A stretch of DNA of 64,000 nt, from NCBI GenBank assembly GCA_010093605.1, contig MU004192.1:1758584-1822583 (forward strand), read 5' to 3'. A program made the translations under genes and the position numbers. Below, in pieces: positions 31,881 through 42,265 of the stretch (the first letter of the stretch is position 1; every line of letters begins with the position of its first letter). Source of the stretch: Lophium mytilinum (lineage: Eukaryota; Ascomycota; Dothideomycetes; Mytilinidiales; Mytilinidiaceae). The notes beneath the pieces were generated by a model. It ran no database searches, was not told where the DNA came from, and saw only the letters and a program-made list of their open reading frames with translations.

Positions 31881-33210
31881 ATGACCGCATCGCAGACCGC
31901 ACAGCATGGCATCTTCCACGGCCATGTTGATGCCCAGAAGCTGGGAGTCACGCCAAAGAAAGGTCGTCTTGTTCCCTTGAGGACTCGGGACGAAATTCGA
32001 GCTGCCACCGAGCTATGTAAGTGTCCCTCAGTGCACATCGCTTCAGCACATATATCTAATCCTACCAGTGGATGCATATGTGGTGGAAGTACCCGCTGTT
32101 TTCGCGAGTGCAGTTCTAAAGTATGCGATCTGAATCTTTGTGCTCAAAACATCAACCGCTAATTCTCGAAGCGTTATCCGAATCGCAATACCCAACATAC
32201 GAGATGTGAACATCCAGCACCTACGCCGAGTCGTCCACCTTTCGTTCCTCCCCGAACACCTCCAGCAGACCTTCATTGCGTCGGCGCAAACATGGCCCTC
32301 CCCTGAGCACCCCGACGGTGAAGCACGAGCAAGCGACCCGAATCCAACAGAGATCCGCTACCTCCTTGTCTCCCCAGCATCCCTCATAGCGTCCCAGGAC
32401 CTCGTAGCTGCGCTCGCCCGGGAACCGCCATTCTCAATCGCAAATATCGTGCCCCACGTAATCACTATACCTGTGCCAGCCCTCGCGCCCACATCAGCCG
32501 AGGAGGCGCAGCAATGGAGCGAAAAATACTGGTCTATCTCGTACAAGAACACGAATCCATACGGGCCACATCCAAGCCTTCTTGAGAGGAACCAAGCGGG
32601 CATTGAGCCATATGCTGGTACATGGCTTGCACTGGCCAAGGTGGCAGGCGGACAAATGAGTGGACGAGGCATTGGGGCCAACGTTGGTTGTGCCATTGTG
32701 CACAAGGAGCGCAAAGAGCACAGAGTCATCGCAGTGGCTGGAGACGCACGCTGGCGTGGTACCGGCGATTCAAAACCCTGCAGAGAAGAGCCAGGAAATG
32801 TCATGGCTCATGCCGCGATGAGAGCGATTGGCATGGTCGCCCGGAAACGGGTTCGGCTCGAACAATCACTTGATGAACTAACATCAGATGCCGCGGGACA
32901 AATTGCCTGCGATGTACCGTTGTCTCCAGTAGAGAATTCGTTCTTCTCCGTGGACAACTTACCATCTACTGGATACTTGTGCTTAGATCTTGACATCTAC
33001 TTGACACATGAACCTTGCGTCATGTGCTCGATGGCGATTCTGCATTCTCGATTCCGGCGATGCGTTTTTGAGAATGCTGTCAAGGCTACTGGGGGCCTGA
33101 TGACTTCCAAAGAGAGCCCGTCTGTCGAGAATGGGCTCGGTTACGGCATCTTTTGGAGGCCCGCAGAGTTGAATTGGAAATTTCTAGCTTGGCATTGGGA
33201 AAATGAATGA
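31881..33210 (+). CDS. TAD3: tRNA-specific adenosine-34 deaminase subunit Tad3
   Basis: Non-catalytic partner of Tad2 in A34-to-inosine editing. Exons 31881-32016, 32069-32120 and 32172-33210 give 408 aa. Two short introns (52 and 51 bp) have donors GTAAGT and GTATGC. Spliced exon 2 reads LDAYVVEVPAVFASAVL, as in Tad3. The deaminase core shows VMAHAAMRAI and PCVMCSMAILHSRFRRCVF. The first motif is HAA, without the catalytic Glu of HAE, which is the expected signature of Tad3/ADAT3. An upstream in-frame ATG at 31743 would add 46 residues overlapping the HET promoter; 31881 (context ACAATG) is preferred. The C-terminus ends with NWKFLAWHWENE. Confidence 0.88.
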
Positions 33211-34624
33211 CTCCAAGTTCCACTTACTAAGTCCCATCCTTTGAATTTCTCAATGTATTCCAGAACTACCGTGGGAAGCTATGTTCTCTCACCATAGTAT
33301 TGCATTTCGCTGGTCGAAATGATTGAGACCACGCTGCACTTTGTCATGTTTTCAAATAGTTCCATACTCACATCCGGTAGGCAACGGTTGACCTTGTCAC
33401 TCCAATTCAACCTCCTCATACCAACCTCTATCATTACAGAAAAAGAGGAGCAATGAGCGAATCACATGGCACGGGCAGAGCAAAGCAAGCAGATATGCAC
33501 GCTCCCAGCGCCGCGATTCGAACGCGTGTTTCTCCCGCCCCACGCCTGGGTATGCGTTCGGGTTGGAAGCTCACCCAGCAGGCCTGTAGAAACAGCAAGG
33601 AAGCCTCGAGTCTCTTCATTACCGCCAGTTGAAGACCCAGGCACCCCAGCTGAAGGAGAGTGCGTTATTACCACTGAACTACGCTAGACTGTATTTCAGA
33701 GCATTGCGAATTCAACTAAGGATAAGGGTATGTAGAGCCTGCCCCAAGATGGAATCACGAGACCTCGTGATAGGAAAAAATGATCTTGCGAAGCATGGAA
33801 CGTATACGAAGCATGAAGCTTTTACCAAGCATGAAGCGTGTATGAAGCGAAATCAATCTTTTCAGAGCCGCCAATGGAACCGCGACTCTCAGCCATTTCC
33901 TCCCAGCACCGGCACCGGCAGTCTTCAAACTATTCACAACGTCATTCCAACGAACCCACCGCTGCAACTGCCGAGGCATAAGGCGGATGCAAAACTATGC
34001 CTAATTGCGCTTGTGGATTTGGGAAGTATAGGAAAGATATGAGGTTGTAGCGTTTCCAGAGCTTGGCTTGCATACTCGAGCATGGAAAGCTGTCAGAGGA
34101 GGATGTTTGGACAATGAACGTTGAAAGGTGTCAACCCTCCGCCAAGATTTCGCATTTTGCTTGCCCGAACTCCATATTGGCTGAGTTTCTATGCATGTAA
34201 AAGTTCCTTTGCAGAGAAGATACTGAAGCTGTCCCGCTTACTAGAAGTCAAGAGTTGAAACCCGACTTCCCGCAGATGCCCAAGAATGATATCGATGTCT
34301 CAAGGCAAGTTCGAGAATAATATGCGTCGAGCCCGCGCCTTCTCTCTCTCCTCCCCACCACCGTATGAGCAACTGGACCCACTACGGCACCTAATTCACA
34401 CGCGACCTCCTCACCACACCGTTCTTCCAACAGAGTCTTCATAATCATCACTAACAGCGCCGCTGCGATCTAGCGCCGCCACGATCGCAATGACCTCAAC
34501 CAGCATCGTGGCTAAGAATACTCATCTCGATTCGCAACCACTTTGAACCTCCTTAGTGACATCTTCGACGTTTCAAAAAGATGTTTAGGCTGTTCTAATC
34601 TGGATATATGGTCCATGAGAGAGA
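33211..34624. other. Intergenic with tRNA-like element
   Basis: 1.4 kb between TAD3 and a convergent hydrolase gene. Apart from the tRNA-like locus at 33503-33693 and a small direct repeat of CGAAGCATGAAGC-type units at 33786-33850, nothing is visible. Confidence 0.5.
33503..33693 (-). tRNA. tRNA-like locus with long intron, possibly decayed
   Basis: On the minus strand, an A-box-like stretch TAGCGTAGTTCAGTGG and a B-box-like GTTCGAATC (33515-33523) frame the locus. D stem GCGT/ACGC pairs perfectly. Anticodon stem CTCTC/GGGAG pairs (one G-U). The loop would read CTTCAGC with a 112-nt intron between positions 37 and 38. Intron TGAAG pairs with CTTCA of the loop, and a 10-bp intron stem (GTGCCTGGGT / ACCCAGGCGT) is present. 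T arm CGCG/CGCG pairs four of five. The acceptor stem pairs only five of seven, with two G-U. The formal anticodon would be UCA. Most likely a degenerate tRNA gene; chance folding is possible. Confidence 0.28.
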
Positions 34625-35509
34625 TCAGAAGCTTTCCACAAAAGCGGTAATAGCAGATGCCATGGTCTCGGGTGCTTCTAGCGGGACCAAGTGCCCCACT
34701 CCAGTCATGCGATCCATCTTCACATCCGCACCCGTATTCCTCAACGCCACTGCAACCCTACTCTCCACATTCCCAGGCTCCTCGACGCGATCCAGCTCGC
34801 CAACGATAACCAAAACCTTCAGCTGACCCCTTCCGCGCTGATACTGCTCCACGCTTTCAACTACCGCTCGTTCATAATCCTCGGCCATGCCATACTCCGG
34901 CCACGCCGCTCGTGCTCCCGGACTCCCAGCTACCATACCCTCAGCCAACTCTTTCTTCGCCGCCTTACTCACACTCTCGGCCTTGCCAAGCAGCACATTC
35001 TCCACCACAAACGAGGCCGACTCAATACTATCGTAAGCGTGTATCTGCTGCTCCCGCATATCGTCCGGTAATGCGAATCTCCCCGCCGGCGCGGGTGCAA
35101 TGAGAACCAATCCTCTTACAAGCGGCGCTACTTCTTTATAGCTCAGAAGGACCTGCGCGAGTTTGCCGCCCATGGAGTGTCCGGCTATGACAATGCCGTT
35201 CGCTAAGAGGGTGGGATGCTCCATTTGGAGATGTAAGAGGAGGGCGACGATGTCAGCTGCGTAGTCGGTGATGCGGTAGGCGGTTGCGTCGGCGGGCGCA
35301 CTAGACGTGCCCCAGCCGCGAAGAGAGGGCGCAATGATAGGGTAGCGGGCTTGCAGAAGGCTGATCGAGGGTTGGTAGATGCGGTTAGAGCCGCCCCAAA
35401 AGTGGAGGAGGAGGAGGGCGGGTCGGTCAGAAGATTGACTGGGAGCGGAGAGTAGGGTGTGGAGCGTTATGGAGGGTGAGATGGGGATCGGAAATTCTTC
35501 AGATGACAT
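34625..35509 (-). CDS. Alpha/beta-hydrolase fold protein
   Basis: 294 aa from the ATG at 35509 (context AAAAATGT). A longer open frame to 35764 exists, but its first 85 residues have no domain. The oxyanion loop reads LLLHFWGGS, the nucleophile elbow is GHSMGG, and the catalytic acid strand is VLVIVGELDRVEEP. The catalytic His lies in GVGHLVPLEAP. The fold is that of soluble esterase/epoxide-hydrolase-like enzymes. No signal peptide. The substrate is unknown. It is convergent with TAD3 across the tRNA-like locus. Confidence 0.82.
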   Translation of the reverse strand: MSSEEFPIPISPSITLHTLLSAPSQSSDRPALLLLHFWGGSNRIYQPSISLLQARYPIIAPSLRGWGTSSAPADATAYRITDYAADIVALLLHLQMEHPTLLANGIVIAGHSMGGKLAQVLLSYKEVAPLVRGLVLIAPAPAGRFALPDDMREQQIHAYDSIESASFVVENVLLGKAESVSKAAKKELAEGMVAGSPGARAAWPEYGMAEDYERAVVESVEQYQRGRGQLKVLVIVGELDRVEEPGNVESRVAVALRNTGADVKMDRMTGVGHLVPLEAPETMASAITAFVESF

Positions 35510-36239
35510 TTTTGAATTTACTTTTGCCAAGGAAAGTGGATGAGAGTTAAGAGATGGTGGAGTGGAGCCCTTTTTGAGATGGATTGTGATGTCGCGAGTA
35601 TAGAACGGGGTACGGTGGAAGACGACTGTTGGCAGCGGTAGAAAATATATATTTGGTCCCCACGCAATGATTTGAGTTCTTTGATAATGATTTGAATTAT
35701 TTCTGCACACTGATCCCAACTTAGCTAGGTAACCTCCCCCCGACGTAGGAATACCCTGTTGCACCGGATATGCTTGGACTGATCATCTTTTCGAGTCCTG
35801 ATGGGCTTCTGTTGATGGATCGCAGCCTCGTGAAGTCTCAAGAGCGATGTGGTGGTGCGGGGGGAGATTCTGAAATATACGCCTACTAGTCCTGAAAGTG
35901 CGTCCTCTTGCCTCTACAACTCTGACTTCCGAGCATCTCGGCCTCCTTGACCAACCCTTCTAGCAAGTAGACTTTGGGCCGTGGCTCGGCTATGCCCATG
36001 TATATCTGTCGTGGCCCTTGGCTATGCGTGAAGCCTAGCCTCTCCTTAGAAGGTGGTCCTCTGCTGAACCCATTGTTTCCGCGTCAGCACCAGGAAGAAT
36101 GACGTCGAAAGGATGTGCTGACTCACACCATATTTTGGGCTACGGGTATTATTCATCTGTTTTGACTCAGCGCAACCGACATCCACCATTGAAGTGCATC
36201 TACGACTTCAAGTAACCGACATTCTCTAGAGCATCGACA
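35510..36239. other. Intergenic
   Basis: 730 bp with divergent promoters of the hydrolase and the GNAT gene. A TATATATTT run lies near 35645-35655, about 140 bp upstream of the hydrolase ATG. Nothing else. Confidence 0.45.
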
Positions 36240-37232
36240 ATGCCTTCCCCGCAACATGGTAGCGATGGCTACAACTTCTGCTTTCCAGTTGACGCCTTCA
36301 GACTCTCTAACGACAAATTGAGCCTCGTCCCTTTTGACGTATGTGCAGTTTCCTAGTATAACCCTATCCGCTCGCCTTGAATCCACAATGATACATTCTC
36401 GATCCGTACCATAATAATGTATTTACCAGTCAGACTACGCTCGCTTCTCGTCTCTCTACGTCTCGGAAGTTTGCAAGGCGGCAGCTCGGAACTTTGACTA
36501 CCTGTCATACGGTCCATTCGAAGACACGGATGCTTTTGGGAGATGGTATGAGGCGAAAGTCCGCTCTGTCAAAAGCCAGATCTGGTTCGCCATTATTCTC
36601 AAAAAGTGCGTGATTCGCGACGTGCAGATCGAGGATGGCACGTTTGCCGGCACGATCGCTTTGATGGACTGTGACCCAGACAGTGCTATGGCTGAGATCG
36701 CTCATGTGAGTTCGGTGTGCATCTTGGTATTTTGCACTCTACTTGAGATCATCTATTTCATTTCTACCTTGTCACCCTCTGAGAATTGGCATATGCCCAC
36801 TAACAATCGCGCCAATTCTCTCTTTTCGTTCATCAGCTCTTCGAAACCGCTGACCCTCGTCGTTAGGTGAACTATCTCCCCGAGTTCCAACGCAGCTTCA
36901 TGGGATCCAACGTCAATGGACTACTGCTTCACTATGCGCTCGACGCCCCACCGGATGGACTTGGTCTGCGCAGAGTGCAATGGCATGCCAATTCGAACAA
37001 CAAGCCCTCTATTGCAGCTGCGCAGCGAATGGGTTTCCACCTGGAAGGGATCATTCGCTGGCATCGTACCTTGCCAGCGGGAAAAGAAGGTAATGGAGCT
37101 GGCGAGGAAGACTTACCTCCTGTCTTGGGAAAGAAATTAGGGCCAGGCAGGCATACCGCCTCACTAAGTATATGCTGGGATGACTGGAAAGGTGGCGCCC
37201 GTGACAAGGTGGATGCGTTGATGAACCGGTAG
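36240..37232 (+). CDS. GNAT-family N-acetyltransferase
   Basis: Transfers acetyl from acetyl-CoA; RimJ/RimL-like layout. Exons 36240-36338, 36430-36705 and 36867-37232 give 246 aa. Introns are 91 and 161 bp with donors GTATGT and GTGAGT. Splicing restores FRLSNDKLSLVPFD|SDYARFSSLYV and EIAH|VNYLPEFQRS. The acetyl-CoA-binding core appears as GLRRVQWHANSNNKPSIAAAQ, and RMGFHLEGIIRWHR is the typical C-terminal GNAT strand. No signal peptide. The acceptor substrate is not evident. Confidence 0.8.
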
Positions 37233-37691
37233 ATCGGGTAATAGGCTCTTCCTTAAACGGCGCATAGTCGTCAAGACTACTCCGAGCGTGCACCGGTTGG
37301 TATTTTAGAGACTTTAAACCCAACTCAACAGTACAAGCTTTGAGACATTCATTGCAAGGTTAATTGACGTAAAGCTAGAACCGAGGGCAGTAGAGAAGGT
37401 AGCAGGCATAGTAACTAAGAAGGCCGAAGTCAAGCCTGAAAGTCCAAGGTTCATTTCGTATTTATCAGAATCCGAGGTTTTTCAGATCATCTATGCATCC
37501 TAGACTCTTTCCACGCACTCTTTACATGCTCTATTCTTTTAGCTATCGTGGGTTCTTTCCACCGGAGCACCTGGTATCCAGAAGACCTTCTTGCCGTATG
37601 CCTGCAACTACTACGCGTTGAATTACCTTTTGACCAATTGTAAGTAGCACCCTTTTTACGAGCAAGCTCTATGGAGTGCTATCAAGACTAT
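37233..37691. other. Intergenic
   Basis: About 460 bp. No gene is supported. Confidence 0.5.
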
Positions 37692-37988
37692 CTAAGCAGC
37701 TCCAGCAGCCGTCGTGTTCTTCCCTTTCACACTGACCCACTCTAAGCCGCAGGCACAGATAGCCCCCAGCGCTGCTATCGCAGCAGACAAGTAAAAGACC
37801 GCTGTGATAGCATTATTGTACGAAGGTACCAGCCCTACAAGCTAGTCCGGGGGCGTGATCGATCTCACGCCAGCAGCAAGCAGCGCCGCAATATCCGACT
37901 CCGGTACGTTCTCAGCCAGCTGCCTGATAAGCCTTTCATTAAAGATTGTCTGCGAGATGCCTATGGAAAAAGCTCCGCCAAAGTACTG
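37692..37988 (-). pseudogene. C-terminal relic of an MFS transporter
   Basis: The minus strand reads YFGGAFSIGISQTIFNERL, then AENVPESDIAALLAAGV, then SYNNAITAVFYLSAAIAALG followed by a cytosolic tail (VKGKNTTAAGAA) and a normal stop at 37692-37694. This matches the last transmembrane segments of drug-efflux-type major facilitator proteins. An in-frame TAG interrupts it at 37842-37844 (after ITPPD), explainable by one C-to-T change of a CAG codon. Nothing of the N-terminal 80-90% remains. An AG acceptor (TCCAG) stands right at its 5' edge, so it was probably a last exon. It abuts a second broken gene on the other strand. Confidence 0.7.
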
Positions 37989-38029
37989 GACGTGCTGTCA
38001 GTCCCAGGTGGATAGTCTTGCCACACCTA

Positions 38030-39057
38030 CAGATCGACTGATCGCTCCTCTGATACACCTTAGTGAGCTCGGATGCCGCATCAGTGATACTTTCTCTTAC
38101 GACGACATTGAGAATGCTGTTCTATGCGGGGAAATGATCTTGGAGTTAACCGCGCCTAACTTCCGTACGGAGCTTGACCGTCTGCGAACCTCTGTCCCTG
38201 CTGCGGCGAAAGATAATCGTGAGTAAAATGCCGAATTAAGTGAGACTACCTTGATCGATGCAAGATCGGCTGATTCTAGAGATGACAGAAAGCTTCGTGC
38301 TGCAATCCATAGGATCGAGATGTGGATCCACGAGATTGCTCTCCATGCCCAGCTCTGGGATGAGCCTAACTCTCCAAACATTGGGTCACCTCTGAAACCC
38401 CCCAGACTGGAGATGCTGTATCGCTCGTTGACAGCCATGGAAACATATTGCAATTTGCTTGTAGAAACGCCGCAGGAGTCAATATATCACTTCGCCATTC
38501 CGACTTGGGCGGGCTGGGTTTATGCTGCAGTCATTGCCTGCAGAGTGGTGTTCTTGGAAGTCCATGAGCTGCGACACTCTTCCAACTACATTATGGTTCA
38601 CGATCGGAACCCAATGGCGCTAGCAAACGAGACAGAAGCGCAAAGACTGTTGAATCTGGTCTACCAAAAGCTGAGCGACCTCACCTTGGCGGCAGACGAC
38701 ATGACTGGAGCTGACTCGGATCACTTCTTCAGAATTGCCTGCTTGCAGAAGAAGGTATTGGACGGGTTCGAGCGTCGCGGAAGGGAAAAAATGGCATCCG
38801 CGAGGAAACCGGATGCCCCAAGTAGTACGAACGATGTTCCTCACCCGCAATTCGCTGCGCACCCCGTGTACACCGCTGGAGAATACGCCGCTCGAGAATT
38901 TGAAATTAGATGGAGCCCAGCTGATACAAGCCATGCGACTAGCCAACTGGAGGGGGTTTCCACCGGCCACTCGCTGCCATTGTCGGACCCAGGAATCTTT
39001 TTCGATGACACGGTTTGGGATATGATGATGGACGACTTCTCGATGCCCGCGATTTGA
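38030..39057 (+). pseudogene. N-terminally truncated fungal transcription factor
   Basis: Exons about 38030-38218 and 38282-39057, with a 63-bp intron (donor GTGAGT). The text DRLIAPLIHLSELGCRISD, LCGEMILELTAPNF, HRIEMWIHEIALHAQLW and HFAIPTWAGWVYAAVIACR, ending DDTVWDMMMDDFSMPAI, fits the C-terminal regulatory half of Zn2Cys6-type factors. The zinc cluster and all upstream exons are absent: the homologous part starts almost at the point where the MFS relic begins on the opposite strand. The remaining frame is open, so the loss is by truncation, not by stops. An expressed shortened protein cannot be excluded. Confidence 0.55.
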
Positions 39058-39386
39058 TTAGGCACTGTATCAGTATTACCCCTCGTTAATTAACACGAAC
39101 ACGAGGTGGAAGAACCAGTAAGCTTTAACAGAGGGGATATATATAAGGAGCCAGAAACACTAGTAACTAACAGTCCAAGTAATTCGTAACCTGAGCAGCT
39201 AGATGCGGAAATAAGTAATAACTTGAATACGTAAATGTATAACTAGTTGGTAATCTAAGTAGTAGGCAATTTAGAGTAATTAGAGTAACTGGGGCGAGCA
39301 ATGTCAGGCACATTGAAGCGACCCAGTGAGAGGGACCAATCGGTGGCTGCTACTCTCCCCTAGGAGATAGTACTTACACATCTGAA
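39058..39386. other. Intergenic, TA-rich
   Basis: 329 bp of moderately TA-rich sequence between the transcription-factor relic and the O-methyltransferase (convergent). It resembles mildly RIP-affected DNA. No gene. Confidence 0.5.
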
Positions 39387-40756
39387 CTAGCCTGTCCATC
39401 GCACAGTTATCACGGCTATGGTCTCCCCCTCCTTTCGTTCAACTGCTTCGACTCGAAATCTCTTATCTGCTTCTTCGAACAAACTCCGCCAGTCACGCTC
39501 CTCTCTCTCTCTGGAATTGAGCAATGATAGCATAATCGCGTCCATTGACCTTACTCTTCTCTCTTTCAAAAGCCCCACGCTCCCCGGCTCCGGCAAGATA
39601 TGCTCCTGCAAAACGAGTACCGCCCCTTCCTGCAAGCGCGGCACCAACGCCCTCAAGATCTTTAAACACCACTTATCCGGCCAATCATGCAAGACGAACC
39701 GCAGCAGATACGCATCAGCTTTCACGTTCTGCTCGTCGAAGAAATCGTGCGCTTGAAAGGTTACTCGGTCTCGCACCTCCACTGGGATTTTCTCCTCCGC
39801 ATCTTGTACAACCTCAGCCTTGTCTTGAACAAGGAATCGAAGTTCTGGATATTGTGATGCTAGGTAAGCGCTCACATGGCCGACCGATCCACCGACATCG
39901 ACAACGACTCTTGGCCCCAACGATGCCCAGTCGAAGGACCGCGATAGCGCCTCCAGACTCCCAGACGATGTGGATGACATGGCGCCTGCAAAGCCTTTCG
40001 CCCGATCTGGGTTTTGCGAGAGAAATTCAAAGAATCCGAGACGCGTTCCGTTCGCGAGCGAAAAGCCTGAGTCGCTCGGCTCCTGGCTTTTCATTTCCAT
40101 GGCGTCGAGAGCCTATCATCATTAGTCTTTACGCCACTGCATTTCATGGAGAACGAAGGCGAATACCCGTCCATGTGCTGGCCAACATTCTTGGAACGTC
40201 AGTGCCATTAGATGTTGTGCAACGGGAATTTCTACGAGTGATCGCGAGGCTGCAGTGTGCGCGACTCGTCCAGGATCCGGCTCGCAGAAGACGCGGTGGT
40301 GCGCTGCCGTGAACCTGACAATGCGCTGCACGTCTTGTTCTTGAAGTCCGCAGCGCTGTGCGAGATCGCGAAAGGATATGGAAGCATTATCCGGGGTGGT
40401 AGGCACGTGGGAAGCGATATTGAAGCGATGGATCGCGGCAAGGGGAAAGAAGTTAGACTTCCGGTGCCGTTAGTAGACGCTCTCGACAGTATCTAGGTCT
40501 TAAGATCGTTTACGAAAATACTCACCTCGGGCAAAAGAAGTTGCATGGGCCCTTCGAGCAATTGGCGGAGTTCAATGGTCGCTTCGATCACGGTGGTCTT
40601 GGCAGCTTCGACGTCAGGCGTGGGGTTCAGCGATTGCGCAAATTCGGAGGAGGAGAAGGACGGCTCTGCAATGTCATGATCTCGGAGGTGCTGGTCGATT
40701 GTGGAGGTACCGGATACGATTGCATGTGCGAGCTGAAGGATGCGAGAGGTGGCCAT
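39387..40756 (-). CDS. S-adenosylmethionine-dependent O-methyltransferase
   Basis: Exons 40756-40526, 40457-40167 and 40112-39387 give 415 aa. Introns are 68 bp (donor GTGAGT) and 54 bp (donor GTATTC). The N-terminal dimerisation/winged-helix part reads FPLAAIHRFNIASHVP and DLAQRCGLQEQDVQRIVRF. SAM motif I is VVVDVGGSVGHVSAYLA. The catalytic region LLRFVLHDWPDKWCLKIL carries the general-base His of class-I plant/fungal O-methyltransferases. Length is normal. Fungal members usually methylate phenolic hydroxyls in secondary metabolism. It is the left-hand neighbour of three UstYa genes, transcribed in the same direction as two of them, so a tailoring role on a tyrosine-containing peptide is plausible but inferred. 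Confidence 0.88.
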
Positions 40757-41269
40757 GTTTGTAGAATGTGGAGAGAACGGCGAGCGGCAGTAAGATGGAA
40801 AAGCAATGAAGACTAGATGTGGGGCTAGAGGCTGCTGTATAGATGATGATGAGGAGCTAGCTAATGAGCCGAAGGAGGAAAGATATACACCAGTTTCTGA
40901 TTAAGCTTGCTGGAGAGGAAGGGGCTTGGCAACGGATGGTGTCCCTCCGCTGCGACTGGGACGTGCTTCCAGTCTTATGCGGGCTGGCGGAAGTCCTTGG
41001 GCAATAGCTTCCCTGTGAAGGCGCTGTAGTCTCCTAGCTAGTTGGAGGCCTTTTTCGGGCACTCCCTGTCTACTTATGGCCTAGTCATCAAAATAGTGGC
41101 TGAGCAGCACAGCCTTCACAGCTAACAGCACGACTTCGACGGTCATCTCACCTCCGTAGAGACTGCCTCATACATTTCGGACCCCTCTCACTCACCAATC
41201 TATAGCTAATTAAACACTATACAGTCACCCAATTGAGCAACCCTGGCGCTCTAAGCACACGGCTCCAGT
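40757..41269. other. Intergenic
   Basis: 513 bp between the O-methyltransferase start and the stop of the first UstYa gene. Nothing recognised. Confidence 0.5.
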
Positions 41270-42265
41270 CTACCTCCCTGGTGCTACTTGGAAGTCATCG
41301 TTCTCATGTCCATACTGTGAATGCGGCCCGTATTGTCTTTCCAGTTGATACAACGGTCTCGTGTCTCGACAGTGTCTAGTCTCAACTCCACCATCAATTA
41401 CCTTCACGACCTTTCCATCATCATTAGGCCCCGGTTGCTGCGTTACCTGCTCCAGCGTGCCATCCGCGTAACACATTATGGTCTACAGGATCTCTTTGTT
41501 AGCGACAACCATATGCTTGTAGCGGATGCTGAGTACGTACCGAGCGTAGATAATCAAAACAGTGAGGCCAGTGCGCATCATCCCTCCAGTCAACACCGAT
41601 GTCTATCAGGCCCTCACGCGCATGCTGGAGTGCTACTCTCATCGTCGCGAGACAATGCATCTGGTGAAACCTAGCATTCTATAAGTATCTTGTTCACCCG
41701 CGCTCTGCCGTCAAAGCAACCAAGGGAAGTCGTCTCACATGCTGATGCTCATCAACGACGCATTCTTTCCATTCTCACCCGGAATTCGGACGTTCCCCGT
41801 CGACATGAACTGGTGCTCCTGCCAAAGGTAGTCGTATTCATGATCAATGGACATATATCGCGTATCTCGGTAGTACTTGGTCTCGATCAGCTTGTCCCGA
41901 TTCCACCTGTCTACCTCGTGGGGATATTTGGCAAGAGCATTGCCGAACTCCTGTGGTACGGGAGTGCTCGCGGAAGCGATTGAGCTCTGAGAGGGTGTGG
42001 TTGCTGTACGCATGGATTGCCGCGACGTCTTATCATGGACCAAGGTCAAGAGAAGGATAACACAGCATGTAGTGGTGAAAAGGGAGTAGTATTTCCAGAA
42101 TGGGCTTTCATTTGACGGCCATAGGACTCGTTTGCGCTGTTTTAGGGGAAAGAGGGATGATGAAGCCTGGAGAGGCTGCTCGTCGGGGTTCAGAGGACAC
42201 TCCTCTAGGTCGGAGAGAGAGCTCCGCGACGAAGATGTTTCTCGCCGGCTTTTGTCGTAGGACAT
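41270..42265 (-). CDS. UstYa-family (DUF3328) RiPP-modifying protein 1
   Basis: UstYa proteins oxidatively crosslink or hydroxylate kexin-released peptides in the secretory pathway. Exons 42265-41739, 41670-41541 and 41482-41270 give 289 aa. Introns are 68 bp (GTGAGA ... GCTAG) and 58 bp (GTACGT ... TGTAG). The N-terminal cytosolic tail is Ser/Arg-rich. A single membrane segment lies at about 60-77 (YYSLFTTTCCVILLLTLV). Both diagnostic HxxHC motifs are present: HQMHC at 178-182 and HWPHC at 209-213, followed by FDYLRSTIMCYADGTLE. The first motif is formed only after splicing. The ATG chosen (context CAACATG) gives a short tail before the membrane segment; an upstream in-frame ATG would add 59 low-complexity residues. 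Confidence 0.9.

Noticed and set aside
37855-38226. 123-aa plus-strand frame taken as a whole gene
   Set aside because: Its first half is antisense to the MFS relic. Only the last part carries transcription-factor-like text and it joins the next exon.
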